Source of the DNA: Apilactobacillus kunkeei DSM 12361 = ATCC 700308
GTDB lineage: Bacteria; Bacillota; Bacilli; Lactobacillales; Lactobacillaceae
Assembly: GCF_001281265.1 (NCBI RefSeq)
Contig: NZ_JXDB01000006.1
Coordinates: 48,128-112,127, forward strand
Length of the DNA: 64,000 nucleotides
Reading direction: 5' to 3'
This document shows positions 1 to 9,249 of this stretch, piece by piece. Made by a program: the position numbers and the translations under genes. The notes beneath the pieces were generated by a model. The model ran no database searches. It saw only the letters and a program-made list of their open reading frames with translations, and was not told where the DNA came from. Numbering within the stretch: the first letter of the stretch is position 1; each line of letters starts with the position of its first letter.

Positions 1-806
1 GCACTTTAATCAAGAAGCGACGTAAAAGTTTAAAGATAACTCAATGCCAATTAGCGAAACAAGTTGCTTGTACTCAACCTGTGATTTGTCAGATTGAAAA
101 CGGTAGCTATGACCACCAAATTAGTTTATATGTGATTAAAAACATTTGTAAGATATTGTTACTAGATATTGATAAGGTAATTGAAAACGAGAAAAAAGTA
201 GCCAGTTACGAAATTAATAGTATTCCTTTTTGTGCAGCACTATGCATTCCAGATGAGATACAAGCAAAGCTAGATAAGTACGAAGATGACCTAGAAGATA
301 AAGAAGACATCAAGTACTTCCAAATCATTCATGCAGCAGTTCAGCTTAGTAAGCAAGATTACAGTGCATCGGTTGATGAACTCCAAAGACTGAACTACGA
401 CTTCTACGATAAAAACGAGATTAGCATGCAAAAGATGGTGATTATGGGGATGCTTGCGATTGACTACTTTGCGATGAACAAATTCACCATTGCTTATCAA
501 TATGTGGTCGAGACAATTGAATTGACCAAACAAATGAGTAGATCACACATTGAGGATATGCAATTCTTGATTTTATACCGTGAACTTGATGCAATTTGTA
601 CAACACTGGACTTAAAGAGTGATTCTAGTTATTTAAAGGAGATATCATGTCGTGCATTTTACCGAAGCATTGTCGGTATTGAAAGCAAGGGGATTGATAT
701 CAAATTTGATAAGCTAGAACAACCCAACGGTGTGTTTGAATACTGGAAACAGTTTTTAAGTGAAAATAATCCATTGTCGGTCAATGACGATTGGACAGTC
801 GAATAA
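1..806 (+). CDS. XRE-family (Rgg/MutR-like) transcriptional regulator, 5' end cut by window edge
   Basis: The frame is open from base 3 to the stop at 804-806, giving about 267 visible residues and no start, so the gene begins outside the window. The GTG at 81 is internal. The first ~60 residues look like a helix-turn-helix of the XRE type (QLAKQVACTQPVICQIENG: helix, turn, recognition helix). The rest is an all-helical, acidic region of the kind seen in Rgg-like regulators, where a TPR-like C-terminal domain binds a peptide. I infer a peptide- or metabolite-responsive DNA-binding protein; the target is unknown. It ends directly at a strong bidirectional terminator shared with uspA on the other strand. 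Confidence 0.7.
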   Translation, partial: TLIKKRRKSLKITQCQLAKQVACTQPVICQIENGSYDHQISLYVIKNICKILLLDIDKVIENEKKVASYEINSIPFCAALCIPDEIQAKLDKYEDDLEDKEDIKYFQIIHAAVQLSKQDYSASVDELQRLNYDFYDKNEISMQKMVIMGMLAIDYFAMNKFTIAYQYVVETIELTKQMSRSHIEDMQFLILYRELDAICTTLDLKSDSSYLKEISCRAFYRSIVGIESKGIDIKFDKLEQPNGVFEYWKQFLSENNPLSVNDDWTVE

Positions 807-837
807 AAAAGACCTGGATATTAATCCAGGTCTTTTT
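807..837. terminator. Bidirectional rho-independent terminator
   Basis: GACCTGGAT (811-819) pairs with ATCCAGGTC (824-832) around a four-base loop, with A-runs on the left and T-runs on the right. It can end both the XRE gene (+) and uspA (-), which converge here. Confidence 0.9.
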
Positions 838-839
838 GT

Positions 840-1301
840 TTATTTTTCTACTTTGTTGTCTAAGTCTGATTTTACAATTAAGACATCACATTCTGCTACA
901 CGAGTTACGTATGAAGCAACTGAACCGATTAATAAACGTTCAGCAGCACTTTGTCCGTTGGCACCGATAATGATTAAATCAGTATCGAAACGATCAACTA
1001 AATCTCTTGAAATAATTGATTTAGGAGCACCGTATTCGATTGTGTAATCAACATTCTTAATTCCAGCATCTTGAGCCTTCTTTAAGTATTTTTCTAGTGA
1101 ATCTTTAACACGGCTAGTAACGTCATCTAACATTGATGAGTCGAAATTAGCTAGGTTAGTGAATGATCGCGTATCGATTACGTGCACGATGTGTAGGTCA
1201 GCATCATTATGTTTGGCAACTTCAATTGACTTGTTGAATGCTAACTTTGAGTTTTTTGAACCATCGATTGGAATCATAATTTGACTGTAATCTTGTAACA
1301 T
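840..1301 (-). CDS. Universal stress protein, UspA family
   Basis: A 153-residue single Usp domain. The N-terminal IMIPIDGS strand-loop and the C-terminal nucleotide-binding signature G-x2-G-x9-G-S (GANGQSAAERLLIGS, near residue 125) are both present, so it probably binds ATP. The cytoplasmic role is stress-associated and not further defined. The start is ATG preceded by AGGTGAAAG. It is the last gene of the minus-strand run yueI-rarA-membrane protein-uspA, 15 bases after its neighbour, and ends at the shared terminator at 807-837. Confidence 0.9.
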   Translation of the reverse strand: MLQDYSQIMIPIDGSKNSKLAFNKSIEVAKHNDADLHIVHVIDTRSFTNLANFDSSMLDDVTSRVKDSLEKYLKKAQDAGIKNVDYTIEYGAPKSIISRDLVDRFDTDLIIIGANGQSAAERLLIGSVASYVTRVAECDVLIVKSDLDNKVEK

Positions 1302-1321
1302 ATTCTTTCACCTCAAACTAT

Positions 1322-1606
1322 TTACTTGGTAAGGAAGGTAAGTAACATTAACTCCATCACCAATAACATTATACAACTTATTACCATGATAGTTGTAACG
1401 AAAAAGATATTTGGAATCAAAATTGCGATTGCTGAAAAGACAGCTAAGATGCAAAATACGATTCCAAAGAACTTAACGATTTTACCCAATGTTTGATTAT
1501 TTTCAGGATGTAGCATCATGAAAGGTTTATCTGTATGGGTTAAAAGGAAGCGACCAATTGTGAATAATACAACTGTCGCTAATAATACTAGAATTCTAAT
1601 TAACAT
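1322..1606 (-). CDS. Small membrane protein of unknown function
   Basis: 94 residues with three hydrophobic stretches (about 3-20, 43-66 and 68-91) separated by a short charged loop (HTDKPFMMLHPENNQ), so a three-helix membrane protein is likely. I do not recognise a functional family with confidence. AGGAGTC precedes the ATG, and the gene begins 9 bases after the rarA stop, so the two are probably co-transcribed. Confidence 0.75.
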   Translation of the reverse strand: MLIRILVLLATVVLFTIGRFLLTHTDKPFMMLHPENNQTLGKIVKFFGIVFCILAVFSAIAILIPNIFFVTTIMVISCIMLLVMELMLLTFLTK

Positions 1607-1615
1607 TGCAGACTC

Positions 1616-2890
1616 CTATTTATCACGTTGTGCGTGAAGTAGTTTTTCGTATTGTTGTTTAAATGTACTTTCAATCTTACCATTGGTTTTTGGTTCATAG
1701 TAAGTATCGTTTTTAATTTTAGTAGGTAGGTATTGTTGTTTAACCCAATCGTTTGGATAATCATGGGCGTATTTGTAATTAACACCATGGCCTAACTTTT
1801 TAGAACCTGAGTAGTGACTATCTTTTAGGTGATCAGGTATGTCACCATAGTTACCAGTACGAATCTTAGCAATTGCCGCATCAATCGCACGCATTGCGGT
1901 ATTTGATTTCGGTGATAGGCATAATTCAATAATGGCATTGGCTAAAGGAATTCTGGCTTCAGGAAAACCAACCTTGTTGGCAGCCTCGATGGCAGAAACG
2001 GTTCTAGCACAAGCAGCTGGATTAGCTAGTCCAACATCTTCATATGCGATAACCATTAAACGGCGACTAATGGAATTTAAGTCACCGGATTCAATCAAAC
2101 GGCCAGCATAGTGAAGGGCAGCATTAACGTCCGATCCACGAATTGATTTTTGAAAAGCGGAGACAACGTCATAGTGAGCATCACCATTTTTATCCTGTGT
2201 TAAAGCTTTTCTTTGAAGACAAGATTCCACATCTTTTAACGAGATATGAATGATACCGTCGTCGTCTTCAGTAGTGGACTTAGCTGCTAGTTCTAAAGCA
2301 TTTAAAGCACTTCTCAAGTCACCGTTGGTACTGGTTGATAGGAAGTGTAATGCATTTTCAGCTAAGTCGATGTTCATATTACCCAGACCGTTGTCTTTAT
2401 TGGATAAAGCACGTTTGACAGCTGATTTAATATCATCTTCATTAAGAGGGTGTACCTCAAAGATTTGTGTTCTACTTCTAATGGCGGGATTGATATTAAT
2501 GTATGGGTTTTCGGTAGTTGCACCGATTAGAATGATATTACCACTTTCCAGTAATGGTAATAGGAAGTCCTGTTTGGTTTTATCTAAACGATGAATTTCA
2601 TCTAGTAGTAAGACGACCGTTCCAGACATCTTGGCTTCTTCAGCGACAATCTGTAGGTCTTTCTTTGTATCTGTTGCTGCATTTAATTGACGAAATGCAT
2701 ACTTAGTTGAACCAGCAATCGCACTGGCGATACTGGTCTTACCTGTTCCAGGAGGTCCGTATAGAATCATTGATGATAAAATCTTGGCTTTTACCATTCG
2801 ATCGATGATTTTACCAGGACCGACTAAGTCTTGTTGACCGACAACGTCTTCGATTTTCTTTGGACGCATACGGTATGCTAATGGATGCAA
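1616..2890 (-). CDS. rarA: Replication-associated recombination protein RarA (MgsA) AAA+ ATPase
   Basis: 424 residues, usual length for the family. Walker A GPPGTGKT lies at residues 45-52 and Walker B LLLDEIHR around 94-101, followed by the sensor and arginine-finger region (TTENP, RSRTQIFEV) and a C-terminal tetramerisation half with YEDVGLANP and HYSGSKKLGHG. RarA is a clamp-loader-like ATPase acting at stalled replication forks. The start is TTG at 2890, supported by AAAGGTGAT seven bases upstream. It follows yueI by 13 bases and precedes the small membrane protein gene. Confidence 0.95.
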   Translation of the reverse strand: MHPLAYRMRPKKIEDVVGQQDLVGPGKIIDRMVKAKILSSMILYGPPGTGKTSIASAIAGSTKYAFRQLNAATDTKKDLQIVAEEAKMSGTVVLLLDEIHRLDKTKQDFLLPLLESGNIILIGATTENPYININPAIRSRTQIFEVHPLNEDDIKSAVKRALSNKDNGLGNMNIDLAENALHFLSTSTNGDLRSALNALELAAKSTTEDDDGIIHISLKDVESCLQRKALTQDKNGDAHYDVVSAFQKSIRGSDVNAALHYAGRLIESGDLNSISRRLMVIAYEDVGLANPAACARTVSAIEAANKVGFPEARIPLANAIIELCLSPKSNTAMRAIDAAIAKIRTGNYGDIPDHLKDSHYSGSKKLGHGVNYKYAHDYPNDWVKQQYLPTKIKNDTYYEPKTNGKIESTFKQQYEKLLHAQRDK

Positions 2891-2903
2891 TTTATCATCA
2901 CCT

Positions 2904-3383
2904 TTATTTGAATATATTTTTTAACTTACCAAAAAATGATTGATTGGTTTGCTTGTCATCTGAATTATCTGATGAATCTTTGGTTGTATCTTGTTGATTG
3001 TACTTTTCTTCGAAATCAACGGGATTAACGTTAATTGATTGACTGTTAGCGTAGACCACACCGTAGTTATCGGGTGCAGTACGGTAGAATGAGTCAGTTT
3101 TAATAACGAACTTGATGTTATTTTGTGATGCCAGCCTGATAAAAGGGGAGACAACATCGTGATCCAAGTTACCATTAATGATTAATTGGTAGCTGTTATT
3201 ATTATCAAATTCTTTTTGAAGGGCATTGACCGCGTTTGGATTTGACAAATCCTTGATTTGGATTGCAAGAGAAACACGTTCTCTAAAAGTACCTAGGTAT
3301 CTACGTTGTTCATCCGGGTTAACCTTTGGAGTTCCACCCATAGATGATTGTTCTAAACGACTACTTACATCATCTTCACTCAT
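2904..3383 (-). CDS. yueI: YueI family protein (DUF1694)
   Basis: 159 residues. The N-terminal half resembles the YueI family: TPKVNPDEQRRYLGTFRERV, then an alternating strand/helix domain with YRTAPDNYGVVYAN. The last ~35 residues are low-complexity and polar and end in a lysine/phenylalanine-rich tail. Function is unknown. The start is ATG with AGGAG. It is the first gene of the minus-strand operon leading to rarA. Confidence 0.85.
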   Translation of the reverse strand: MSEDDVSSRLEQSSMGGTPKVNPDEQRRYLGTFRERVSLAIQIKDLSNPNAVNALQKEFDNNNSYQLIINGNLDHDVVSPFIRLASQNNIKFVIKTDSFYRTAPDNYGVVYANSQSINVNPVDFEEKYNQQDTTKDSSDNSDDKQTNQSFFGKLKNIFK

Positions 3384-3445
3384 ATTAATTGCTCCTTTTC
3401 ATTTATGTCTTAGTACTATTTTATCATTAATTAAAAGAGGGTAGA

Positions 3446-3480
3446 AAAAAAGCGTTTTGCAAATGCAAAGCGCTTTTTTG
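3446..3480. terminator. Rho-independent terminator after rpsD
   Basis: Reading the minus strand, an A-run and GCGCTTTGCA pair with TGCAAAACGC and a T-run with a single mismatch. It lies about 23 bases past the rpsD stop, between rpsD and yueI, and could work in either direction. Confidence 0.85.
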
Positions 3481-3502
3481 GAGCAACAAGTATAACCAGA
3501 AA

Positions 3503-4111
3503 TTATAGCTTGTTGTAGTATTCAACGATTAGTGATGCATCAATATCAGCATTCATTTCGTCACGTTGAGGTAATCTAGTTAGAGAACCTTCTAGTTTGT
3601 CAGCATCGAATGAAACGTATTGTGGACGACCAACAACAGCTTCAACGGCTTCCTTGATGATTTGTAGGTCTTTTGATTTTTCACGAACTGAAATAACTTG
3701 ACCAATTTTTACTTCGTATGAAGGAATGTCAACACGTTTGCCATCAACAGTGATGTGACCGTGGTTAACTAATTGACGAGCTTGACGACGAGTAGTTGCT
3801 AAACCTAAACGGTAAACAACGTTGTCTAGTCTACGTTCTAGTAATACCATGAAGTTATCACCGTGACGACCTTCTCTAATCTTACCCGCACGAACGAATA
3901 GTTTTGAGAATTGACGTTCAGTTAAACCGTACATGAAACGTAGCTTTTGCTTTTCCTTCAATTGAGTACCGTATTCTGATAGCTTACCGCGACGACCTTG
4001 ACCGTGGTCACCTGGTGCGTATGGGCGACGAGCTAATTCTTTACCAGTACCTGAAAGTGAAATACCAAGACGACGAGAAATTCTCCAACTTGGACCTGTA
4101 TATCTAGACAT
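3503..4111 (-). CDS. rpsD: 30S ribosomal protein S4
   Basis: The 202-residue product begins [20 protein letters not shown]. It has the S4 N-terminal domain, then the S4 RNA-binding domain ([35 protein letters not shown]). S4 nucleates 16S rRNA folding and in Bacillus represses its own mRNA. The start is ATG at 4111 with GGAGG eight bases upstream. An in-frame TTG at 4126 lies upstream of that site and is rejected. It is monocistronic, with its own promoter, a structured leader of about 170 bases and a terminator. Confidence 0.97.
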   Translation of the reverse strand: MSRYTGPSWRISRRLGISLSGTGKELARRPYAPGDHGQGRRGKLSEYGTQLKEKQKLRFMYGLTERQFSKLFVRAGKIREGRHGDNFMVLLERRLDNVVYRLGLATTRRQARQLVNHGHITVDGKRVDIPSYEVKIGQVISVREKSKDLQIIKEAVEAVVGRPQYVSFDADKLEGSLTRLPQRDEMNADIDASLIVEYYNKL

Positions 4112-4284
4112 AAAAATATCCTCCAATAAAAATTATTATTTGGAGTAAAATAATCACTGTACACTTAGTATTCGTGCATATTGCTCTGCAATGTTCACCC
4201 CAGCAGCCGTGGGGGTACTAATTGAACCATTAAGGCATCAATATGTTGACGAGCTTACCGTGTACTGCTGCATTATTTTACACA
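4112..4284 (-). promoter_or_regulatory. rpsD structured 5' leader, candidate S4 autoregulatory RNA
   Basis: The untranslated leader is closed by long-range pairing. TAAAATAAT and GTACAC at its 5' end (plus-strand complement 4260-4280) match GTGTAC and ATTATTTTA near its 3' end (4146-4164). Inside are a CCCC...GGGG hairpin and an ATTGC-AGA-GCAAT hairpin. Leader-mediated S4 feedback is known for rpsD in Bacillus; that this leader works the same way is inference from position and structure. Confidence 0.65.
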
Positions 4285-4290
4285 AAAGTT

Positions 4291-4319
4291 ATTGTATGAT
4301 TATTACCACTAATTGTCAA
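4291..4319 (-). promoter_or_regulatory. rpsD promoter
   Basis: TTGACA (4314-4319), a 17-base spacer and TACAAT (4291-4296) on the minus strand. The -35 box overlaps the last codons of the upstream sulfoxide reductase gene. Confidence 0.85.
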
Positions 4320-4773
4320 TGGTTATGTGGTTTTCAAAGACTTTTACAAATTCTTCTAGCATTTCTTGATCTTCTTTTGAGAAACGATCAAAGATAGGGG
4401 CATCAATATCTAAGACACCAAATCTGATTCCATCCTTTTCAATTGGAATGACAATTTCTGATTTACTGTTTGAATCACAGGCAATGTGACCAGGAAAATC
4501 ATTTACGTTTTCTACGCGGATAGTTTCGTTCTTATCAAATGCAGTACCACAAACACCGCTACCGTTTTTAATGTGGACACAAGCGACTTTACCTTGAAAG
4601 GGACCTAAGATTAATTCGTTTTTATCATCTACATATGTGTAAAAACCGGTCCAGCTAACATCTGTAAGTTCTTGCATTAGTAGTGCAGAGGCATTTGCCA
4701 TGTTGGCAACGTTGTTATGTTCATCGGTTAACAACGCGTCTAACTGTTGTGCTAACATTGAATTGATTTTCAT
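4309..4773 (-). CDS. msrC: Free methionine-(R)-sulfoxide reductase, GAF domain
   Basis: 154 residues forming a single GAF domain. The three cysteines typical of the enzyme are present at Cys65 (VACVH), Cys75 (SGVCGTA) and Cys99 (HIACDS), with the C-terminal FGVLDIDAP segment. The enzyme reduces free Met-R-sulfoxide with thioredoxin as likely donor; a trxA gene lies at 45.5 kb. The start is ATG with AAGGGAG. It lies upstream of rpsD on the same strand, matching the ytsP-rpsD neighbourhood of other Firmicutes. Confidence 0.88.
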   Translation of the reverse strand: MKINSMLAQQLDALLTDEHNNVANMANASALLMQELTDVSWTGFYTYVDDKNELILGPFQGKVACVHIKNGSGVCGTAFDKNETIRVENVNDFPGHIACDSNSKSEIVIPIEKDGIRFGVLDIDAPIFDRFSKEDQEMLEEFVKVFENHITIDN

Positions 4774-4941
4774 AATTAAAAACTCCCTTGTATATATTGA
4801 TAATTAGGTATTTTAATAATTATCTCGTATGATATAATTGAATATAGTTAATTAGTTTATTATTAAAATATTAAAAATACAAATGTTTAAAGCTAAAAAA
4901 ATTAGATTAAAATAAAAAGTTGTAAGGGGACAGATGTCAAA

Positions 4942-6651
4942 ATGATTGATTTGGTTATTTTCATAATAGTAGTGCTTGTAATACTACTGTTAGCGACATT
5001 CTTTTATCGAAAGAATCTATTTAAACGACTTGACGGTCTGGAAAAGCAAAAGGCTAGTCTAAAGGACGTAATGGTCGGAGATGAGCTGGAAGCAACTGGT
5101 AAAATTAAATTAAATGGTGAATCTTTCGACAAATTTAATGAATACAAAGAACAATATGAAAAAATTGCCAATTCAGACTTAACAAGTATCAGAAGTGATA
5201 TGAGTGATGCAGAAGATTTCCTTAATAGTTACAAGCTATTATCAGCCAGCGTTACTATTGGTGACCTGGGTGATGCAATCGAAGTTATTGATGGCAAGTT
5301 AAATGACATTCATGATGGTCTAAGTGAACTACAAGAAGTTGACAGTTTACACCGTAAGGCTGTCGAAGATGTTGATAACACCATCAGAGAAATTAACCAA
5401 CAATTGCTATCACAAAACTACTCATTTGGTCCAAGCAGCGACAAGCTTGAAGATAAGCTAAGCACTATCAAAGGTGTTTACGAAGAATTCGTTGCTGAAA
5501 CTGAAAATGGTGATCAAAACAAAGCTGAAGAATTACTTGGTAAGATTAACAACTTGATCAATGAAATGAATGAATTAATGAAGATTATTCCTGATACATA
5601 TGTTTCATTATCAAAGGAATTTCCAAGACAATTGGATGAAATTGAACGTGGTCACCGTACTATGATTCAAACTGATTACAACTTTGTTGAAGACGATATT
5701 GATGACACCATCAATGCTTTAAAGGAATCATGCCAAGAAGGATTGAAGTCACTAGCTGAACTAGATATCCCAGAAACCAAGAAGACATGCACATATATTG
5801 AAGAAACAATCGATTCAATGTATGCCATCATGGAAAAAGAAATAGTTGCTAAGCGTAAGGTTAAGAAAAACATTAGCTTGGTATATGACTTTATCTTCCA
5901 TGCTAAGAACCAAAATCGCATTTTAAGTGATGAACTAGAAGGTTTAAGCAAGAATTACAATCTAGAACATGATGAAATTGAAAATACTGCTGAATTATCT
6001 GACAAGATTAGTAAGATTGAAACAATCTACAACAATGATTACGATGCAATCAACGGTAACAAGGCAGTATATTCTGTCATTCAAAAACATCAACAAGATG
6101 CAAAGCAAGAACTAAGTTCAATTGAAAAACAACAAAAAGACATCAACGATTCTGTTGCTGAATTAAGCAAGGAAGAAAGGGTTGCCAGGGATAGTCTTCA
6201 AAAGTTTGATTTACAACTATTAAACATCAGAAGACGAATTGATAACCTAAACCTTCCTGGTTTAACTGAAGACTTCTTAGAACGTTATGATTACGTATAC
6301 AACGAAGTTTCAAACTTATCAGCATCAATCAACCAAGTGAAGATTAGTATGGATGAGATCAACCAAAAATTGGCTAACATCTCAGACACAATGGATCACT
6401 TGTTATCAGATACTGAAAACATTGTCGATAGTGCAATGCTATCAGAACGTTTGATGCAATTCGCCAACCGTTATAAGAATGCTAACGAAGATTTAAATGC
6501 TGCCTGTGCACAAGCTAAAGACTACTTTGATAATCGTTACCAATACGAAAAGAGTCTAGCTACTATGGCTGCTGCAATCGAAAAGGTTAATCCAGGTGCT
6601 TACAAGCAAATGGAAACTGAATACTATAACGAAAAGAAAACAACCAAATAA
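4942..6651 (+). CDS. ezrA: Septation ring formation regulator EzrA
   Basis: 569 residues, standard length. One N-terminal transmembrane helix (about residues 2-20) is followed by a long coiled coil of heptad-rich helices, the typical EzrA plan. It limits Z-ring formation to mid-cell and links FtsZ to the membrane. The start is ATG at 4942. An upstream ATG at 4934 opens only a three-codon frame (MSK) whose TGA overlaps the ezrA start. It ends at a terminator and sits upstream of the desulfurase-thiI pair as in Bacillus. Confidence 0.93.
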   Translation: MIDLVIFIIVVLVILLLATFFYRKNLFKRLDGLEKQKASLKDVMVGDELEATGKIKLNGESFDKFNEYKEQYEKIANSDLTSIRSDMSDAEDFLNSYKLLSASVTIGDLGDAIEVIDGKLNDIHDGLSELQEVDSLHRKAVEDVDNTIREINQQLLSQNYSFGPSSDKLEDKLSTIKGVYEEFVAETENGDQNKAEELLGKINNLINEMNELMKIIPDTYVSLSKEFPRQLDEIERGHRTMIQTDYNFVEDDIDDTINALKESCQEGLKSLAELDIPETKKTCTYIEETIDSMYAIMEKEIVAKRKVKKNISLVYDFIFHAKNQNRILSDELEGLSKNYNLEHDEIENTAELSDKISKIETIYNNDYDAINGNKAVYSVIQKHQQDAKQELSSIEKQQKDINDSVAELSKEERVARDSLQKFDLQLLNIRRRIDNLNLPGLTEDFLERYDYVYNEVSNLSASINQVKISMDEINQKLANISDTMDHLLSDTENIVDSAMLSERLMQFANRYKNANEDLNAACAQAKDYFDNRYQYEKSLATMAAAIEKVNPGAYKQMETEYYNEKKTTK

Positions 6652-6654
6652 AAT

Positions 6655-6697
6655 AAAGAAGTAACTTTGATGTCATTCAAACGTTACTTCTTTTTTT
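6655..6697 (+). terminator. Rho-independent terminator after ezrA
   Basis: AAAGAAGTAAC (6655-6665) pairs with GTTACTTCTTT (6683-6693) and is followed by more T residues. Confidence 0.85.
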
Positions 6698-6755
6698 CTG
6701 TTATAATGTCAAATATAGTTGAGTCGGACAAATCCAAAAATGAAGAAGGGTAATA

Positions 6756-7904
6756 ATGATATACTTTGACAATAGTGCCACAACAAAACCGGATGATTCT
6801 GTTGTAGCAACTTACGATAAAGTAAGCAAAGAATTTTGGGGAAACCCATCTAGTTTACATCAATTCGGTGAACAATCATTCAATTTGTTGGAACAATCTA
6901 GAGCACAAATTGCTAAATTACTAGGTGTTTTACCAAGTGAAATATTGTTTACCAGTGGTGGAACAGAAGGTGACAACTGGGCAATTAAGGGAACTGCCTT
7001 TGAAAAGCGTGCCTACGGAAATCACATTATCGTAAGTTCTGTTGAACATCCTGCAGTAAAGAACTCCGTTGAACAATTAACACAATTAGGCTTTGAAGTT
7101 ACTTACTTGCCAGTAAATGATGAAGGACGTATCTCTGTTGATGATTTAAAGAAGGCCATTAGACCAAGCACAATTTTAGTTTCTATCATGGCTGTAAATA
7201 ATGAAATCGGTGCAGTTCAACCAATTAAAGAAGTCGGGGATCTTTTAAAGGATTATCCTAACATCAGTTACCACATTGATTCAGTTCAAGGAATTGGTAA
7301 GGGTATCCAAGACTTGATTTTCAATGATCGTGTTGACTTTGCCACTTTCTCAGGTCATAAATTCCACGCACCAAGAGGTGTCGGTTTTATGTACAAACGA
7401 AGCGGTAAGAAGATTGCTCCATTAATTACTGGTGGGGGCCAAGAACGTAACCTAAGAAGTAGTACAGAAAACTTACCTGCTATTACCGCGATGGCACGTG
7501 CTTTACGTCTATTATTAGATGATGAAGATAAAAAGGTTGCAAAACAACGTAAAATCAAGCAAAATATTTTAGGACATATTTCTAAATTTGATAAAGTAAA
7601 GGTCTTCTCAAAGGATAACGAACATTTTGCACCACATATCTTATGTTTTGCAATCCTAGGTGTTCGTGGTGAAACTATCGTCCATGCTTTTGAAAGTCAT
7701 GGAATCTTTATTTCAACTACAAGTGCATGTTCTTCTAAGCGTCACGTTGCCTCAGGTACTTTATCAGCCATGAAGGTTGATGAAGACGAAGCAACCAGTG
7801 CCGTGCGTGTTTCATTAGATGAACATAACACAGTGGAAGAAGCTGATCGTTTTAACGAAGTCTTTGACGAACTTTATGAAAGATTTAAAAAGATTAACTC
7901 ATAG
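6756..7904 (+). CDS. iscS: Cysteine desulfurase (NifS/IscS type) paired with ThiI
   Basis: 382 residues, a fold-type I PLP enzyme. The Schiff-base lysine is Lys202 in SGHKFHAPRG, and the persulfide cysteine is Cys325 in the loop TTSACSSKRH. It takes sulfur from cysteine. Its position 15 bases before thiI matches Bacillus nifZ-thiI, so sulfur delivery to ThiI for tRNA 4-thiouridine is the likely job, rather than general Fe-S assembly. The start is ATG with GAAGAAGGG. Confidence 0.92.
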   Translation: MIYFDNSATTKPDDSVVATYDKVSKEFWGNPSSLHQFGEQSFNLLEQSRAQIAKLLGVLPSEILFTSGGTEGDNWAIKGTAFEKRAYGNHIIVSSVEHPAVKNSVEQLTQLGFEVTYLPVNDEGRISVDDLKKAIRPSTILVSIMAVNNEIGAVQPIKEVGDLLKDYPNISYHIDSVQGIGKGIQDLIFNDRVDFATFSGHKFHAPRGVGFMYKRSGKKIAPLITGGGQERNLRSSTENLPAITAMARALRLLLDDEDKKVAKQRKIKQNILGHISKFDKVKVFSKDNEHFAPHILCFAILGVRGETIVHAFESHGIFISTTSACSSKRHVASGTLSAMKVDEDEATSAVRVSLDEHNTVEEADRFNEVFDELYERFKKINS

Positions 7905-7919
7905 AAAGGAAATCCGTGA

Positions 7920-9137
7920 ATGCAATATACTGAAATAATGGTCAGATACGGTGAACTATCCACAAAAGGTAAGAACCGTAAAGACTTCATTAAGCAACTA
8001 GGCAAGAACGTTGACAGAGTGTTGCATGATTTCGAAAACTTAAAGGTAAGTGCTAAGCGAGATCGTTTGCACGTTACTTTGAACGGTGATGACTCGGATA
8101 AAGTTATCGAACGTTTAAAGGATGTTTTTGGAATTGAAAACTTTTCTCCTTCAATCAAGGTAGAAAAGGATATCGATAAGGTTAAAGAAACCGCCGTTGA
8201 AATGATTAAAGCCCAATTCAAAGATGGTATGACCTTTAAGATTGACACTCGTCGACAAGACAAGCATTTCCCAATGGATACTCACGACATTAACGATGCT
8301 TTAGGTGGATACATCTTGAGCAACGTTGATGGTATCAAGGTTCAAATGAAGAACCCTGACATCAAGTTAAGAGTTGAAGTTCGTATGAACGGTATCTTCT
8401 TATCAAGTGAAACCATTGACGGTGCCGGTGGATTACCTGTCGGTACTGGTGGTCGTGCTACTATGATGCTTTCTGGTGGAATTGATTCACCAGTTGCAGC
8501 ATACATGGGAATGAAACGTGGAGTGAAGCTAGATATGGTTCACTTCTACAGTCCTCCATACACAAGTGAACAAGCATTAGCTAAGGCAAAAGAATTAGCT
8601 GCTAAGTTGACTCGTTTTGGTGGTAACATTCAATTCATTCAAGTTCCATTTACCGAAATTCAAGAAGAGATTAAGGAAAAGGTTCCTGAAGGATACTTAA
8701 TGACTATCCAACGTCGTATGATGTTAAGATTGGCTGCTAAATTGACACTAGACAGACACTGTAAGGGTGTCTTTACTGGTGAATCACTAGGTCAAGTGGC
8801 ATCACAAACCCTTGAAAGCATGATGGCAATCAATGACGTAACTACTGTTCCGGTATTGAAACCATTACTTTCAATGGATAAGACAGAAATCATTAAGATT
8901 GCTGAAAGAATTGATACTTACGACTTATCAATTATGCCATTTGAAGACTGTTGTACAGTCTTTACTCCTCCTGCACCAAAGACTAAGCCTGATCTAGAAA
9001 AGACTAGAGCATGTGAAAAGTTAATTGATGTTGAAGGATTAATGCAACGTTCATTAGACAAAGTTAAGATTATCGACATTAAACCAGGGGAAGAATTCTT
9101 GAATGCTCAAGAAGATGTTTTCGCTGAATTACTATAA
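7920..9137 (+). CDS. thiI: tRNA 4-thiouridine synthase ThiI
   Basis: 405 residues. A THUMP RNA-binding region lies at about 60-165, and the adenylating PP-loop is SGGIDSPVA (185-193). The C-terminal rhodanese domain of the enterobacterial protein is absent, as usual in Firmicutes, so sulfur transfer relies on the upstream desulfurase; FEDCCTVF provides a cysteine pair near residue 345. It modifies U8 of tRNA. The gene follows the desulfurase in an operon and ends at a terminator. Confidence 0.94.
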   Translation: MQYTEIMVRYGELSTKGKNRKDFIKQLGKNVDRVLHDFENLKVSAKRDRLHVTLNGDDSDKVIERLKDVFGIENFSPSIKVEKDIDKVKETAVEMIKAQFKDGMTFKIDTRRQDKHFPMDTHDINDALGGYILSNVDGIKVQMKNPDIKLRVEVRMNGIFLSSETIDGAGGLPVGTGGRATMMLSGGIDSPVAAYMGMKRGVKLDMVHFYSPPYTSEQALAKAKELAAKLTRFGGNIQFIQVPFTEIQEEIKEKVPEGYLMTIQRRMMLRLAAKLTLDRHCKGVFTGESLGQVASQTLESMMAINDVTTVPVLKPLLSMDKTEIIKIAERIDTYDLSIMPFEDCCTVFTPPAPKTKPDLEKTRACEKLIDVEGLMQRSLDKVKIIDIKPGEEFLNAQEDVFAELL

Positions 9138-9143
9138 TCTATC

Positions 9144-9180
9144 AAAAGAGATCATCTTTATTGATGGTCTCTTTTCTTTT
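9144..9180 (+). terminator. Rho-independent terminator after thiI
   Basis: AAAAGAGATCATC (9144-9156) pairs with GATGGTCTCTTTT (9163-9175) around a six-base loop, with a T-rich tail. Confidence 0.9.
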
Positions 9181-9183
9181 TGC

Positions 9184-9212
9184 TTGCAAATTAATCGTGT
9201 AAGCTGTATTTT
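9184..9212 (+). promoter_or_regulatory. Probable tpx promoter
   Basis: TTGCAA, a 17-base spacer and TATTTT, about 38 bases ahead of the tpx start. Confidence 0.55.
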
Positions 9213-9249
9213 AAATAACTAGCAACTACCAATTAAGGAGATTTATAAC

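Noticed and set aside
760..1047. Open frame on the plus strand across uspA
   Set aside because: It spans a strong terminator and runs antisense to a clear Usp domain; no ribosome site.
4165..4172. TATTCG (CGAATA on the minus strand) in the rpsD leader as a competence box
   Set aside because: It lies in the transcribed leader downstream of a consensus promoter; a ribosomal protein gene is an unlikely competence target and the motif is short.
7920..9137. ThiI truncated because it lacks a rhodanese domain
   Set aside because: Firmicute ThiI proteins normally lack it and use the neighbouring desulfurase.
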